Below, piece after piece: positions 33,201-43,250 of a stretch of DNA of 64,000 nt. The stretch covers positions 10,668,501 to 10,732,500 of the forward strand of contig NC_088311.1 of the NCBI RefSeq assembly GCF_910592395.1, in the 5' to 3' direction. Below the pieces are notes generated by a model that made no database searches, was not told the DNA's origin, and was given only the letters and a program-made list of their open reading frames with translations. Made by a program: the position numbers and the translations under genes. How positions within the stretch are numbered: position 1 is the stretch's first letter; each line of letters starts with the position of its first letter. This DNA is from Lineus longissimus. Lineage: Eukaryota; Nemertea; Pilidiophora; Heteronemertea; Lineidae.

Positions 33201-36200
33201 TGTTGTATGTCATAGGGTTTGATTTAACCTGATTTCTACTAGGGCAGCATCCAAAATGTTTTTCACTTTTTTCTTTTCACTGTTGAATGACAAAAGTGGC
33301 ACAAATTTGTTCAGTTATTATGTAGGTAAACTGAATATCAAACGTTTGAACTATGATGTGTTTATTATTTAAAGTGGTATGCCGTTCATACATGTATTTA
33401 CTGGTGGTTCCGGGAAATAGAAATGCAGTTGTACACAATGCCGTAGTGCAGTTTTCATGCATGCCAATTTGCTAGTGAAACTTTGTATTATTCATAATTT
33501 GTTGAAATTTATAATATTCTGTTCTAAACAAATTTCAGTTTTCAAATTTTTAACAAAGGCGTACAGGCTTTAAAAGGTCTACGCTGTACGTCAAAAATTT
33601 TAATTTGTAAATGAATTTTAAAATGTCCAATTGCGAAAATACATAATATATCAACATTGCCGTTGTGTACCTACAAATACTGTGAGATCACAACCAAGTT
33701 TAAACAAATTAGTACTCACAATAACTGTGCTTCCGCATTGTGTATTAGTGGATTTCTATTTAACTGGACCACTAGTAGTAGTAATTACGAACGGTGTACC
33801 CCTTTAAAAAGTGCCCAGAATTACCACTTATTCATTTTAATAAATTTATACTTTTCCTCTTAATTTGTCTGCAGGCTTTGAGAAAAGTGAGCAAGGACTT
33901 TCAGCGAGGTACACGGAGAACGTATCGCCGTACGGATTGCATACAGATCACCTCGTGAAGTTAGGAGCAAGTCCTGAGCTTGTGTCACCAAATATGAATT
34001 CATTCACCTCAGACGTTTTTAAGATGTTTGCGTATGCAGCTCGAGAATATGAGACGAAAACTCCTGACATGACATCTGGGAACATCTTGGCAAAGATTGC
34101 CCTGAAGAACAGGCAGCATGGTGTGAATAATCCGTATGCTTGTATGACCAAGCCGACAACACTTGATGATATCGCAACGCCTAAGAGGACTATTTGCCAC
34201 CCTATAACGCTTGGTATGTGCACTCTGACTGCTGATGGTGGAGCTGCTGCAGTTGTCTGTAGTGAGGAGTTCGTCCGGGAAAATGGTCTTCGCGATAAAG
34301 CTATTGAAGTGATCGCACAAAATTTAGTCACTGACTTGCCGTCGTCGTTTGGGGAATATTTCCGCGACGTTTGTGGTTACAGTATGGCCAAGACTGCTGC
34401 AGCAAGATGTTTCCGTGATTCTGGGATGGACATGAGGGACGTGGATGTTGTCGAGGTGCATGACTGTTTCTCTTGCAATGAGCTGTTCATGTATGAAGCA
34501 TTACAATTGGCAGAGGAAGGAAAAGGTAAAGCACTAAATTCTTGAAAAGGGATTTTTGATAAAGATTATTTACCCTAGGAAAAGTCTGTAATATCAGAAC
34601 TAATGCCATAAAAATGTATCGTACTTGTTTTCAAGCTAATATTATAATGAATCTGATATGAATCAGGAGATTTTATTTTAGTTACTGCATAAAAAGTTTA
34701 GGAACATACCTGAGCTTTCAACGCTCGACTTAAAGGCATGCACAATGCATATCATGGATGGAAGTGTGCAACTTGTCACTCTGATGAAGGCTTGGCTAAG
34801 GTATGGTCCTTAACTTTTTATGCATTGAAATGGTTTAAACTTTGGTTTCATATACTAGCTGCATACTAGATCTATGAAACTTTCAAGACATCTATGAATA
34901 TGTACATACCTGATAAGATGTTGTTCCCATCTGTCAAGCAATGGTATGTTGTGTCAAATGTCACATGGACAGTCGGTATACACAGGTAATCTGGCTCATT
35001 GTAACTATGGAAGACTCAAACTTGTCAGACCTGACACCCGGATGGAGCCCAGAACTACATCCCATAGATGAGGACTCAAGATTACATCATGACTTCTTTT
35101 TTCAGCATAGCTCATGGCACTTTCAGTCGTAGTCAATCTGCACCTTGGCAAAAAGAATTAGAATAATGGAGAACCCTTGCTAAAGACATCCCAAATTGCT
35201 CATACATCTTGTCTTCTGCTGGCATTAACCTGTTAACCACGTAATTTTTTATTTGTTAACCGCATCGCCATCATATTGCGTAATTAATTAGATTACACAT
35301 GCGCATCCTCATCTAACTGCCGCTTCGTCTTGCATGCTGTAGCCATGATTCAGCTCAAAAAGTGGTGCCAGTGGCGGCCCGTAGTGTTCTGAAACTAAAC
35401 TACTGTGCTGACGATCTATAAGGGGATTCCCCATCGAGTTTCCGCGTGTTGCCTGGCCTTAGGCGAGTCACAAACATAGGATGCCATAAGACGTCTTACG
35501 CAATGCATGGTCTTTAGGCCAGGACGTCATATGGCGCCTTACGCAGTTAACAGGTTCAAGGCTGCTGTGCCAAAAAAACTTAGCAGATTTCTTCAAAATT
35601 TTGTTTTGCTGCATCTGATTATAGGACCCAACACAATTTTTTAGGTACTGCTCCCTGAGTTTCCCTTTAAGTTTAGTTATTGGTGTGACCCCTTTTATAA
35701 TATTCTATTCACTATGAATTGCAGGTTGTGATTTGTTTAATAGTGGGAAGTGGATTTTTAACCGTGATGGTGGACAAGTATACCAGATGGGTGGACGCTG
35801 GGTCGTGAATCCATCTGGTGGATTGATATCCAAGGGACATCCTATTGGTGCTACAGGTAAGAAATTTACCTGTTTTTCACATCAGCATATTCGTCTTATT
35901 CCATGAACCCAGTATTGCCATTGGAACTGCCAATTCTACTTCGAGTCTCCATTATTTTCTTCATATGAGAAATTTCCTTCGTTCCTTTGATCATAGTCTC
36001 TGTTATCTTCTTCATAAGCACTGAGAAATTTCCTTTGTTCCTTTGATCATAGTCTCTGTTATCTTCTTCATAAGCACTGAGAAATTTGCTTTGTTCCTTT
36101 TGATCATAGTCTCTCCTATCTTATTTATAAGCCAGGGTTTTAGCCAAGATTTTTTTCAAGGGGGACGAAAAGAAAAAGAAATATTGTTTTAGAAAAAGAC

Positions 36201-36578
36201 CCCTCCCAAAGCTTTTTGCATTAGAAAACGATTCTGCTTCTAAGTGTCTTAAAATGCCACTTTAGGCTTTAAAACATAAGGTATTAGGATGATGGGGGAT
36301 ATACCCCCATGCCCAAATAATGGGTGAGGGGGAGATATTTACCCCCTTCCCCCATTCTGTATGAAACCCTGTAAGCACTGTAAGAACTTTCCTTTGTTCC
36401 AGGTCTTGCTCAGTGCGCCGAATTGGTATGGCAGTTGAGAGGAGAGGCAGGAAAGAGACAAGTTGATGGTGCTAAGGTAGGCTTGCAGCACAACTTTGGA
36501 ATTGGAGGAGCTGCAGTGGTGACCATGTACAAGAAACCGGAGTGGGATACAGCCGTTCTACCAAAAGCTAAGCTCTAG
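29167..36578 (+). CDS. SCP2: SCP2-type thiolase (sterol carrier protein X thiolase-like), complete, 5 exons
   Basis: This encodes a peroxisomal 3-ketoacyl-CoA thiolase of the SCPx/SCP2-thiolase-like class, which cleaves branched-chain 3-oxoacyl-CoA. Exons are 29167-29257, 29770-29994, 33875-34525, 35725-35856 and 36403-36578. All four introns are phase 1 and GT..AG, giving 424 aa. Visible catalytic features are the nucleophile Cys81 in NNACSSG, HDCF at 301-304 and GHPIGATG near 360. DGGAAAVV and [10 protein letters not shown] are also conserved. It ends PKAKL; AKL is the peroxisomal PTS1 tripeptide also found on SCP2. The SCP2 lipid-transfer domain of mammalian SCPx is absent, so this is the thiolase-only form. 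An in-frame ATG 18 nt upstream (29149) would add MSRRTR. Both ATGs have A at -3, and I prefer 29167 for its following G. Confidence 0.95.
29770..29994 (+). CDS. SCP2: SCP2-thiolase exon 2 with the nucleophilic cysteine
   Basis: Acceptor TTTTGCAG and donor GTAGGT. It codes for [10 protein letters not shown], then [17 protein letters not shown] and CVLAVG. The cysteine is the acyl-accepting residue of thiolases. Confidence 0.94.
30196..31342 (-). mobile_element. Non-autonomous Helentron-like element, copy 2
   Basis: This is a near-identical copy of 268-1399, from TAGCTCACCTC to ATTTCAT, with a longer CGT microsatellite (about 30240-30308) interrupted by one GGC. It is flanked by T on both sides (GATTGT | TTTTAA) with no target duplication visible. 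It lies in SCP2 intron 2. Confidence 0.82.
31653..32534. repeat. 882-bp near-perfect palindrome (foldback element) in SCP2 intron 2
   Basis: The left arm begins TTCCGTTTGACAAATTAGCG and the right arm ends in its complement, CGCTAATTTGTCAAACGGAA. The arms match almost throughout (for example AACATGGGGGTGCTGATTTC and GGGTCCCACGGTTCGTTAAG), with the centre near 32093. The innermost ~250 bp is less well paired. Open frames on both strands are mirror artefacts of the arms. If transcribed with the intron it would form a ~400-bp-stem RNA hairpin. Confidence 0.9.
32757..32990. repeat. ~115-bp tandem duplication
   Basis: TGGGTATACTTnA, CATTGCATG(G)ATGCAAAACA, AGAATCATT(A/G)GTAC and GTCGAGTTT(T)GGTATCT occur in order in both halves. 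It lies in SCP2 intron 2. Confidence 0.65.
33369..33808. mobile_element. TIR element with ~150-bp diverged arms, same family as 2115-2352
   Basis: The left arm (TTAAAGTGGTATGCCGTTC, then GAAATAGAAATGCAG and ACACAATGCCG) is the inverse of the right arm (CGCATTGTGTATTAG, GGATTTCTATTT, GAACGGTGTACCCCTTTAAA). The centre is near 33570, around GTACAGGCTTTAAAAGG. It ends 66 bp before the exon at 33875. Confidence 0.65.
33875..34525 (+). CDS. SCP2: SCP2-thiolase exon 3, main catalytic body
   Basis: Acceptor GTCTGCAG and donor GTAAAG. This 651-nt exon codes for [39 protein letters not shown], and [21 protein letters not shown] contributes catalytic His/Cys in the SCPx thiolase group. Confidence 0.95.
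34686..34824. mobile_element. MITE with TGCATAAAAAGTTTAGGA termini
   Basis: The left TGCATAAAAAGTTTAGGAAC and right GTCCTTAACTTTTTATGCA are inverted with one or two mismatches, and ACATACC/GGTATGG extends the match. It lies in SCP2 intron 3. Confidence 0.7.
35227..35556. mobile_element. MITE with AACCTGTTAAC termini
   Basis: The left AACCTGTTAACCACGTAA and right TTACGCAGTTAACAGGTT are inverted. The interior is CpG-richer than its surroundings and contains ATAAGACGTCTTACGCAA. It lies in SCP2 intron 3. Confidence 0.65.
35725..35856 (+). CDS. SCP2: SCP2-thiolase exon 4 with the GHPIGATG motif
   Basis: Acceptor AATTGCAG and donor GTAAGA. It codes for [20 protein letters not shown] and then ATG. 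The His in GHP is the conserved thiolase base. Confidence 0.95.
35967..36130. repeat. 63-bp tandem repeat, about 2.5 copies
   Basis: GAGAAATTTCCTT(T/C)GTTCC, then TTTGATCATAGTCTCTGTTA and TCTTCTTCATAAGCACT, is repeated head to tail in SCP2 intron 4. Confidence 0.75.
36403..36578 (+). CDS. SCP2: SCP2-thiolase last exon ending in PTS1 AKL
   Basis: Acceptor TTGTTCCAG. It codes for [20 protein letters not shown], then [20 protein letters not shown] and a tail ending AKL, TAG at 36576-36578. No SCP2 sterol-carrier domain follows. Confidence 0.94.
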
Positions 36579-36619
36579 TTTTGCCTTATATATGTATCTG
36601 ACATGTTGATCAGCGTAAT

Positions 36620-37264
36620 TGGCTCACCTGTGAGCCTTGACAATGACGCAGTGTCCGTCGGCCGTCGTTAGACATGGGTGGCACATTTCATTACCGCTCA
36701 AGCTATTGAACTTTAACTTGGTACACATGTACCCCTTGGTGACTGCTACTCAGAGTCCAAATCGTGACCTCATATGATTCATGGTTTGGCCACCAGGGGG
36801 CCAAACGTCAGAAGTGAAAACATGCGTTTTTTCCCTTAATACTTGTACGAAAAATTTGAAAAAAATATGGTAGGTACTTACAGCAATGCTACATCACATA
36901 TCCTCCGGGGTTTTGATTAGACTTACTTATCAAGGTCACAGAGGTCAAAGTCTGTCGGCGGCACTGCCGTTAGACAATGGCTGCACGTTTTGTAACCACT
37001 TTAGCCAGAGATCTCAAATTTGGTACAAATGTACCCCTGGGTAACCCCTACTCAGAGAACAAATCATGGTGTCCTATTTTTCACGGTTTGGCCACCAGGG
37101 GGCCAAATGTCAAAAGTGAAAATATTAATACTGGTCCGAAAAGTTTGAAAAAATATGGTAGGTACTAATCTAGCAATGATACATCATATATCGTCTGCAG
37201 TTTTTTTACCTACTTTTCAAGGTCCTTTGACACAGTTGAGCACATGGTCCCTGGACCATTTCAT
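36620..37264 (-). mobile_element. Diverged, shorter Helentron-like element, copy 4
   Basis: It starts GGCTCACCTGTGAGCC (hairpin) and ends ACCATTTCAT. It shares GTACACATGTACCCCTT, GGTTTGGCCACCAGGGGGCC and CAAGGTCACAGAGGTCAAA with the other copies but has only two modules. It begins about 40 bp after the SCP2-thiolase stop codon, so it probably forms part of that gene's 3' UTR. Confidence 0.7.
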
Positions 37265-37453
37265 TTTATGGTCTGGAAGGGTATTTCAGAAATGAAAGAA
37301 AATTGTTAAAATTTATTTAGGTAAAATTTACGAGTTTTTCATATTAGTTTTTAGTGATTTATTTAAAGTTGACGAGTTTTGTTAGCGAGTTTGATGACGT
37401 GGTTTGATTTAGATTTGTGATATGAACCTTCACGCATTCAAGGTACTTCTCTG

Positions 37454-37570
37454 TTAACCCTTTAGCACTCTGGCAGCGTTTTGATATATTTTCCATCTGT
37501 TCCTCCAAAAAATGCCTTGCGGGCGTCCACGGGCGTTTGAAGGAAAAAGCTGCGAGTGCTGATGGGTTAT
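37454..37570. mobile_element. Short piggyBac-like MITE (TTAACCCTTTAGCACTC)
   Basis: TTAACCCTTTAGCACTCTGG at the left pairs with AGTGCTGATGGGTTA at the right. The internal GCGTCCACGGGCGTTTGAAG is shared, inverted, with the 14698-14972 element. Confidence 0.6.
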
Positions 37571-39347
37571 GGTTGCTCATCATCCGTCCAACTAATATTT
37601 AAAACGACCACACCTCCTATTTGTGCCACAGAGTAATGTGGAATTCAATAAGAAAGTTTTTAAAACCATTCTTGATTTCAACGGTGCATGTTTGAGATTT
37701 GCTTCTCCTGAACAATGTTTTTGCTCTGTTGACTGAGGACAAGCTCACTCCTTACACAGGCAAGGTCGCTGTCATTATCCATGTATCCAATTGATACCAA
37801 CAGTCATCCCTATATTTTCGTGACCAATAAAGTTTCGGGAAAACATCTTTTACAAATTTCGTGTCCATCTATTTCCACGAATGGGTGCATTTTCCTTTGA
37901 CAAAACTATGGCTCACAAAAATATCTAGGGGTTCACAGCAATATTTTTCAGTAATTTTATTACTACATATTAGTTGTTAAAGGCCAAGTTTGTCGGTAAA
38001 ATCCTTTTAAAAAAATTTCAATCACGGATTTAAGACTTTCTAAATTTTTCCATGCATTCTGAAAACAAATTTTGACAGCTAATAAACCATTGTACATTCC
38101 AAATCCAGGGCAAAGAACTTGGCCTTTAATTAATTCAGCGGTCAATGATAACTCTGAACTCCCTTCTGACGAACTGAGAAAAGAATTGTGTCGAATTTCC
38201 GTTGAATGTCTGAAATAAAAAGAAATTGTCATGGGTGAATTCCTGTTGACAAATTGGGGACGGTAGTCGAACGGGCGTCCCATGCCTGACGATCGCCAAC
38301 TCAGCCTCGATTTCGATTTCATGTTAGAGCCGAATGGGCTTTTCTTTTCAGGAATTTCCCATCTTAAATCAATAGTGGATTAATTTCTCTTGCCGCATCA
38401 TCGGTTTATCATGCAGACTGTGTTTTTGGTTAACAGTATTACCATGAGCATGATTAAACATGCAAAAAACTATGATATCGAGGCCTGCCGCTTTGAGATT
38501 GAGCACAAACACCATGTACATGGTATGTTCAAAAGGCTTTTACCATAAAATGATATACCTATTAGTTTGTGGTGAATTCCTGGCATTCAGTGTTCTCTCA
38601 GGTGAAAAAAAGGTGACATTCTGAACCTAACTAAAAGAGGAAAGAGTGAAATCCTGGAGCAACGAGATTGGGTTCTGGGTGAATAAGCATCGATTCCTGG
38701 ATGTCAACTTTTCTTCCAGGTGTCGCATTTTTGTCGAATGTCTGACAGGGGGGTTCAGAGTTCTAATTGACCGCTACCTAGGGGTTGTGCTTCTCTTCAT
38801 TTCAGCAGATTCAATTGTATTTTTTTTCAATGCTTTTCCACTGACACTGACAGGTCAAGCAATTTGAACAATGTCAGACATTTCTCGGATAAATCAGAAA
38901 AATATCCGAGAACCGTTAAAAACTTTTTAAAAACCTCATATACCGTGTTTATGAATCCAGCTCTCTCTGGAGCTTGTCACTCAGCCGAGTCAAGAGTTTC
39001 TCATACACTCACGTGACCTCAGAAAAAAACTAGCTTTTGTCAAAGATTTATATTAGGCCAATCTACACATGAAAGTATTTAAATCAATTTTTTCTCTCGC
39101 CTTGAAACATTTCTGGGTAATTTCAAGGAAATTCTGGTGAGATAATTGACTTTAGGTAGGAAACTAAATCACTGCCATGGAACTCTTATGATTATGAATA
39201 GAAACTATTAACATTTCGGAGGTGTGCCCTCCCACTTCACTGTAAGTTTGTTACCTTTGTAAGGCTGGGGGGAATGGCAAAACTGACGTTGTATGACCTG
39301 TTTTTGTCTTCTTTGGGGTTCGGGGAGCTGAGATTGGGAAAAGGAAG
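37571..39347. other. Intergenic stretch with no gene I can support
   Basis: A 119-codon - strand frame (37963-38322) has no motif, no splice signals I trust and no repeats. The remainder is AT-rich. I see nothing definable here. Confidence 0.45.
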
Positions 39348-39890
39348 TCAGCAAGTGGATTTTAGATCTCTAGTTTTTAACTGACGGAAGGAATCATTTT
39401 TAAGTGCTTCTGTAGCAGATTTCTCCTTTCTACATCCTACCTTGGGCTCTGAATCCGAGTCGCTGAGACTGGATACAACTGAGGGAATATTTTCTGATGA
39501 AATGGCTTCTGTAGCAGTTTTCAATGCGGGTGTGTTTAAAGGGGTAAAAAAACCTACTACTAGTGGTGGAGCGGATACATGACGGAGAGGAGGGAGGGAT
39601 TTCTCCTTTCTACATCCTTCCTCGGGCTCTGAATCCGTGTCGCTGAGACTGGATACAACTGAGGGAATATTTTCTGATGAAATGGCTTCTGCAGCAGTTT
39701 TCAATGCGGGTGTGTTTAAAGGGGTAAAAAAACCTACTACTAGTGGTGGAGCGGATACGTGAGGGAGAGGAGGGAGGGAGGGAGGGAGGGGTTGGGTTGG
39801 GTTGGGTTGAGGTGTTCTGGCATGGTTTGTGATTAGGGATGGAAAGGGCAGTTGGGTTAGACAGTCTGCGGCAGTGCGCACAGGTGGCAT
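39348..39890 (-). CDS. Hypothetical Pro/Ser-rich protein with an internal 60-aa tandem repeat
   Basis: This single 180-codon frame starts with ATG (39890-39888). I do not recognise it. An 180-bp unit is duplicated head to tail (GATTTCTCCTTTCTACATCC at 39418 and 39598), which keeps the frame. Each repeat encodes SAPPLVVGFFTPLNTPALKT, then SENIPSVVSSLSD and an acidic DSEP cluster. The N-terminal side is proline-rich because of GGGAGGG/GGGTT runs on the + strand (39770-39810). It could be a coding exon, part of a mobile element, or a chance ORF kept open by the repeat period. No splice evidence supports it. Confidence 0.35.
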   Translation of the reverse strand: MPPVRTAADCLTQLPFPSLITNHARTPQPNPTQPLPPSLPPLPHVSAPPLVVGFFTPLNTPALKTAAEAISSENIPSVVSSLSDTDSEPEEGCRKEKSLPPLRHVSAPPLVVGFFTPLNTPALKTATEAISSENIPSVVSSLSDSDSEPKVGCRKEKSATEALKNDSFRQLKTRDLKSTC

Positions 39891-40369
39891 TTTCGTAGAT
39901 CTGACTATCAGGGGTTGATCGATGCCTGGTAAGTTTTCATATTCAGATGAGGGATTGATAAGTATATAGACCCAATTGAAGTAAATTGCAAATTCATCTC
40001 AGAATGTATAAACGATGGCCTAGATCCCACTTGAGATCCCGCTGTGCCATATACATATATTGGGACTCCTCCCTCTTCCATAGTGGAATCTGACTATGAC
40101 AAATGGCCGTTTTCAAAATGCATCTCGCCAATTTGAGCGCCTTTGTGCAAATGATCATGTGCCCTTCAGGAGCTGCAGTGAGATAATGTGAAATATCGCG
40201 CGAACTTGATAGAATTCATGTTATTTTGAATCCTACTCATCCCATCGGTGGTCTCATTCTTGAGCAAACGTATTTGTCATATATTTCCATATCCGAATTG
40301 TCAAAATTAAATAATGTTAAATATGTTCAAAAAAACCTCCGTTCTCGTAGGATATCGTAGGGGACGAAT

Positions 40370-40500
40370 GTGTCTGTTGAGGTTCCCACTGCCCGCAGTT
40401 GGCATATGAGACACCGTGTCATTTTCTGAAAAAAAGAATACAAATTCTCTTTCAGTTGTTTGTTTTTGATAGCGAGAAGGGGCTTTTAAAAGAGACGTTA
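40370..40500. repeat. Duplicated segment, copy 1 (pair with 41070-41200)
   Basis: GCCCGCAGTTG(G/A)CA, GAATA(C/A)AAATTCT(C/G)TTTCAG, then TTGTTTGTTTTTGATAGC and GAAGGGGCT occur at both places, about 696 bp apart. No coding potential is evident. Confidence 0.65.
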
Positions 40501-40599
40501 TCTCGTGGGGAATATCTGCCTCCGGGGGAAAAATTATCCCTTAGGAATCGGTCAAATTGCAGATCTCCTTATTAGATAAAAACATCAGCCTTACAACCA

Positions 40600-40970
40600 A
40601 AACTTCATTGCCTCGGCGCATTGCAGTACGCTGCTGGCCTCTTGATTGGTGGCGTATTTGTGGTGCAGTGGCACAGTGGCGCACTGGCGCATTGCAGTTC
40701 ATTCCCTGTCTCCTGGTTGGTTGGTTCCTGGATATAAACTGCCTCTCCCTTAGCAGCGGGAGACCAGTTCCATCTTAAGTTCCATAAGTTTGGACAAGTC
40801 TCCAAGAGATGAGAGTAATAAACGACGAGTACGTATAACATTTATCTCGTGTGGATGTTCTTCCTTGTTCGATCCATGAGTTAGTTCCCTAAGGCAGAAA
40901 CCCCCAGGAGATCGGGAATGGAGCCCGATAACACTACTTATCCTCTCAGCGGTCTGAATTTTGTGCACCT
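40600..40970 (+). promoter_or_regulatory. Duplicated TATA-bearing segment, copy 1 (possible LTR or promoter unit)
   Basis: The segment shares GCATTGCAGTACGCTGCTGG, GCAGTTCATTCCCTGTCTCC, TGGTTGGTTG and a TATA-like GGATATAAACTGCCTCTCCC with 42770-43010. Both copies keep the TATA box followed ~30 bp later by GTTCCATCTTAAG. Copy 1 has AATAAA (about 40820) ~85 bp downstream of the TATA. TATA plus a close polyadenylation signal in two direct copies ~2.2 kb apart resembles a pair of LTRs, but I cannot define LTR ends or a primer-binding site. Confidence 0.4.
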
Positions 40971-41200
40971 GTATTCAAAGTATTCTTCGAAACCAAAATC
41001 GTCATATTGCAATAGATGAATTAAAATCGCCCCGTTTTGTCGTGGGACATCAAAGGGGCAGAAAGTCTTGAGTTCTGAACCCCTCTGCCCGCAGTTGACA
41101 GATGATGCAGTGAGGCATTTTTCTGAAAGAAAGAATAAAAATTCTGTTTCAGTTGTTTGTTTTTGATAGCAAGAAGGGGCTATTAAAAGAGACGTTTAAT

Positions 41201-42769
41201 TGTTCAATCAAAGGCGTAACAGCTCCAGCAAGCTTCTTTAAAAGTGTTTTGTTACAAATGTTGTTTTCTTATCGAAAGTTTTTTTGTTTTGAGCTGCACG
41301 CGGTTGTTTTTTTTACGTATTTCTTTGCCAAATATTTTTCGTATAGGTAAAATTCATACTGAGCTAGTGTGTCTGGAATGTGCTGTCGGGTTTTTTTCGC
41401 GCTCAAAGGAATACAATATTCTCGCGGATCGTATATGACATGAATGGAGCTCTTCTTGCAAGATGTTTTTGAAGGAGCCCTTCTCCCTGTTTTCGTTTAA
41501 AGTCATTGTTTATTTTTCTTCCCCCACGTCCTTTTCCACATGGCTTTCCGCTAAACGGTTTGATAGCTTCTGTCAAAACAGGCAAACAGTGCATTAGACA
41601 GCCCTTACAACTTTGGAAAGCTGTGGTTTTTTGGTGGAAGAAACAGTGAAATTTTGTCATGGCCTCTTCTTTTTTTGCATGCCCTCTTCTTTTTTTGCAT
41701 GCCCGCAATAAAAGTCTCGACAGCTTTTTCTTCCCGCGCCATGAGTTTGTCTACAGAGGCCTTTCGTGAAACAAAACATACGTGGCCGATACATTTCGTA
41801 AAATTTCATAACGTTTTGTAGACATGATATTTATAAATGATTGGACGGTTGGTCTTACAAAGGCAAATACAAGACACATAAATATTGTATCAATCGTAAC
41901 CAGTATTTCAGAACCTTGGCTTTGGAATAGGAAACTACTTACGGCGGCTGTAATCTCCCAAAGCCGCAGTATTATGGGCCTTTGTTGAAACATTCACAAA
42001 ACGCTTGCATGTATAATAGTGTACTCATTCAATTGACGTGAACTCCTCATGGCCCCTTAATTCAGCACCATAAGTCAAGGTCGGGGATATCTTTGTGTTA
42101 CAGATCTTAAAGAATAAACGATTCGACAGCTCACAAAAAATCCCTAATGAGCGTAGACATTGGGAACTGCTCTCTTGCCTTTCTCTGCTATAGGCCTTTT
42201 GTGAAACAAAAATCCTTGTGGTATTTTTCGCATTTTTCAGCTCAAGTTTTTATCTTTTCCAAAGCGACCTTTTGTTTTTCGTGGACAGGACAAATGTTTA
42301 CAAAATCTTCAATAATGTGGGGATATTATAATCTATATTTTTTCGACTCTAATTTTGGACAAAGATATTTTTGTATGAAGGCTTTTTCATGGCCTGAACA
42401 ACAATCATGAGTGGAAGCTCCAGCTTGTTGGGGGGTTATATCATTGAAGGCAAGTTGTTTGTTTAGCTAGTTATATAAAGTGACTAGTGCGTGACCCGTG
42501 GGGATGGGGCAATTTCTAGGATGGACTAAGTCGAGGGGTGACATGTTGGGGATATCCTTGAAATAAAGGGTAGAGATTGTTCTTAAGGCAGTAACAGTAC
42601 ATGAACGTAGTATGAATCAGAAGACGACACAAAATGTCATTTCTATTAAAGTTGGTAATGTTTTGAAGTTTGTTGTCAATTATGAAGGTTTGGTAGCATC
42701 ATGTGTGTCGTAGGCTCTTGGTTCAGAGGATTTCCTTATAGACAATATTGAGCTGACTGCGGCATTGCC
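41201..42769. other. Interval between the duplicated TATA segments; no assigned gene
   Basis: It contains short frames only. A Lys/Arg/Gly-rich 101-codon frame (- strand, 41403-41708) is the most protein-like, but I cannot assign it. The GGCCTTT(C/T)GTGAAACAAAA motif occurs twice (41757 and 42193), hinting at further old duplication. No reverse transcriptase or integrase is visible. Confidence 0.4.
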
Positions 42770-43010
42770 CCCCGCATTGCAGTACGCTGCTGGCCCTATG
42801 ACTGGTGGCGTATTGCGCATTGTCTCGGCGCAGTGCAGTATGCTGCCGGCCTTTTGATTGGTGGCGTATTCGTGGTGCAGTGGCGCATTGCAGTTCATTC
42901 CCTGTCTCCTGGTTGGTTGGGTCCTGGCTATAAAACTGCCTCTCCCTTAGCAGTGGCAGTTCCATCTTAAGTTCGCTCTTGGATAATTAGGTTCCGAATT
43001 GTTCCGATCC
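42770..43010 (+). promoter_or_regulatory. Duplicated TATA-bearing segment, copy 2
   Basis: This is a direct copy of 40600-40970, with its own internal duplication of the GCAGTACGCTGCTGG block (42780 and 42833). The TATA-like TGGCTATAAAACTGCC is at 42927-42942 and GTTCCATCTTAAG follows. What it would drive on the + strand is unclear, because the ORFs beyond are on the - strand. Confidence 0.4.
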
Positions 43011-43195
43011 GAGAGATCTTGTTCAGGTGTAATTTTACTTGATTCAGTTGTGCTTCTGTCACAACACCGAAAAGTCCGTTTAGAATTGTCCCACCGACAA
43101 GTAAACCCTTCTTCGCTCTCTGTGGTGACGGTCGAGGCATCAAGTCCTTAATTAATTGCTGTAGTTGTGAACGATTCTTCTTGTGAACGATTCTT
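42968..43195 (-). pseudogene. Short ORF fragment resembling the fusion-peptide region of an env-like glycoprotein
   Basis: About 75 codons are open on the - strand. They show a basic cluster (PQRAKKG) followed by a Gly-rich hydrophobic stretch and then a heptad-like segment. In known insect retrovirus and baculovirus F-type proteins, a furin-like site, fusion peptide and heptad repeat occur in this order, so I suspect a decayed env-like fragment. It has no signal peptide, no membrane anchor and no complete gene; its upstream end is cut by the ankyrin-gene fragment. It could also be chance. Confidence 0.25.
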
Positions 43196-43250
43196 CACCA
43201 GGCGCTTCAAGCTTAACAGCGCTGCGAAAGCTCACTGGGTAGCCTCTCAA
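43186..43250 (-). pseudogene. Fragment of the ankyrin-SOCS cassette exon
   Basis: ATTCTTCACCAGGCGCTTCA, then CAGCGCTGCGAAA and CTCACTGGGTAGCCTCTC, matches the part of the cassette exon just upstream of the SOCS box (for example 52560-52620). It is fused directly to the end of the next ORF, which shows that cassette sequence was joined to this locus by a breakpoint near 43250. Confidence 0.75.

Noticed and set aside
40605-40841. Cys/Trp-containing short frames over the duplicated TATA segments
   Set aside because: The frames differ between the two copies and carry stops in one or the other; the conserved signal is the DNA (TATA and flanks), not a protein.
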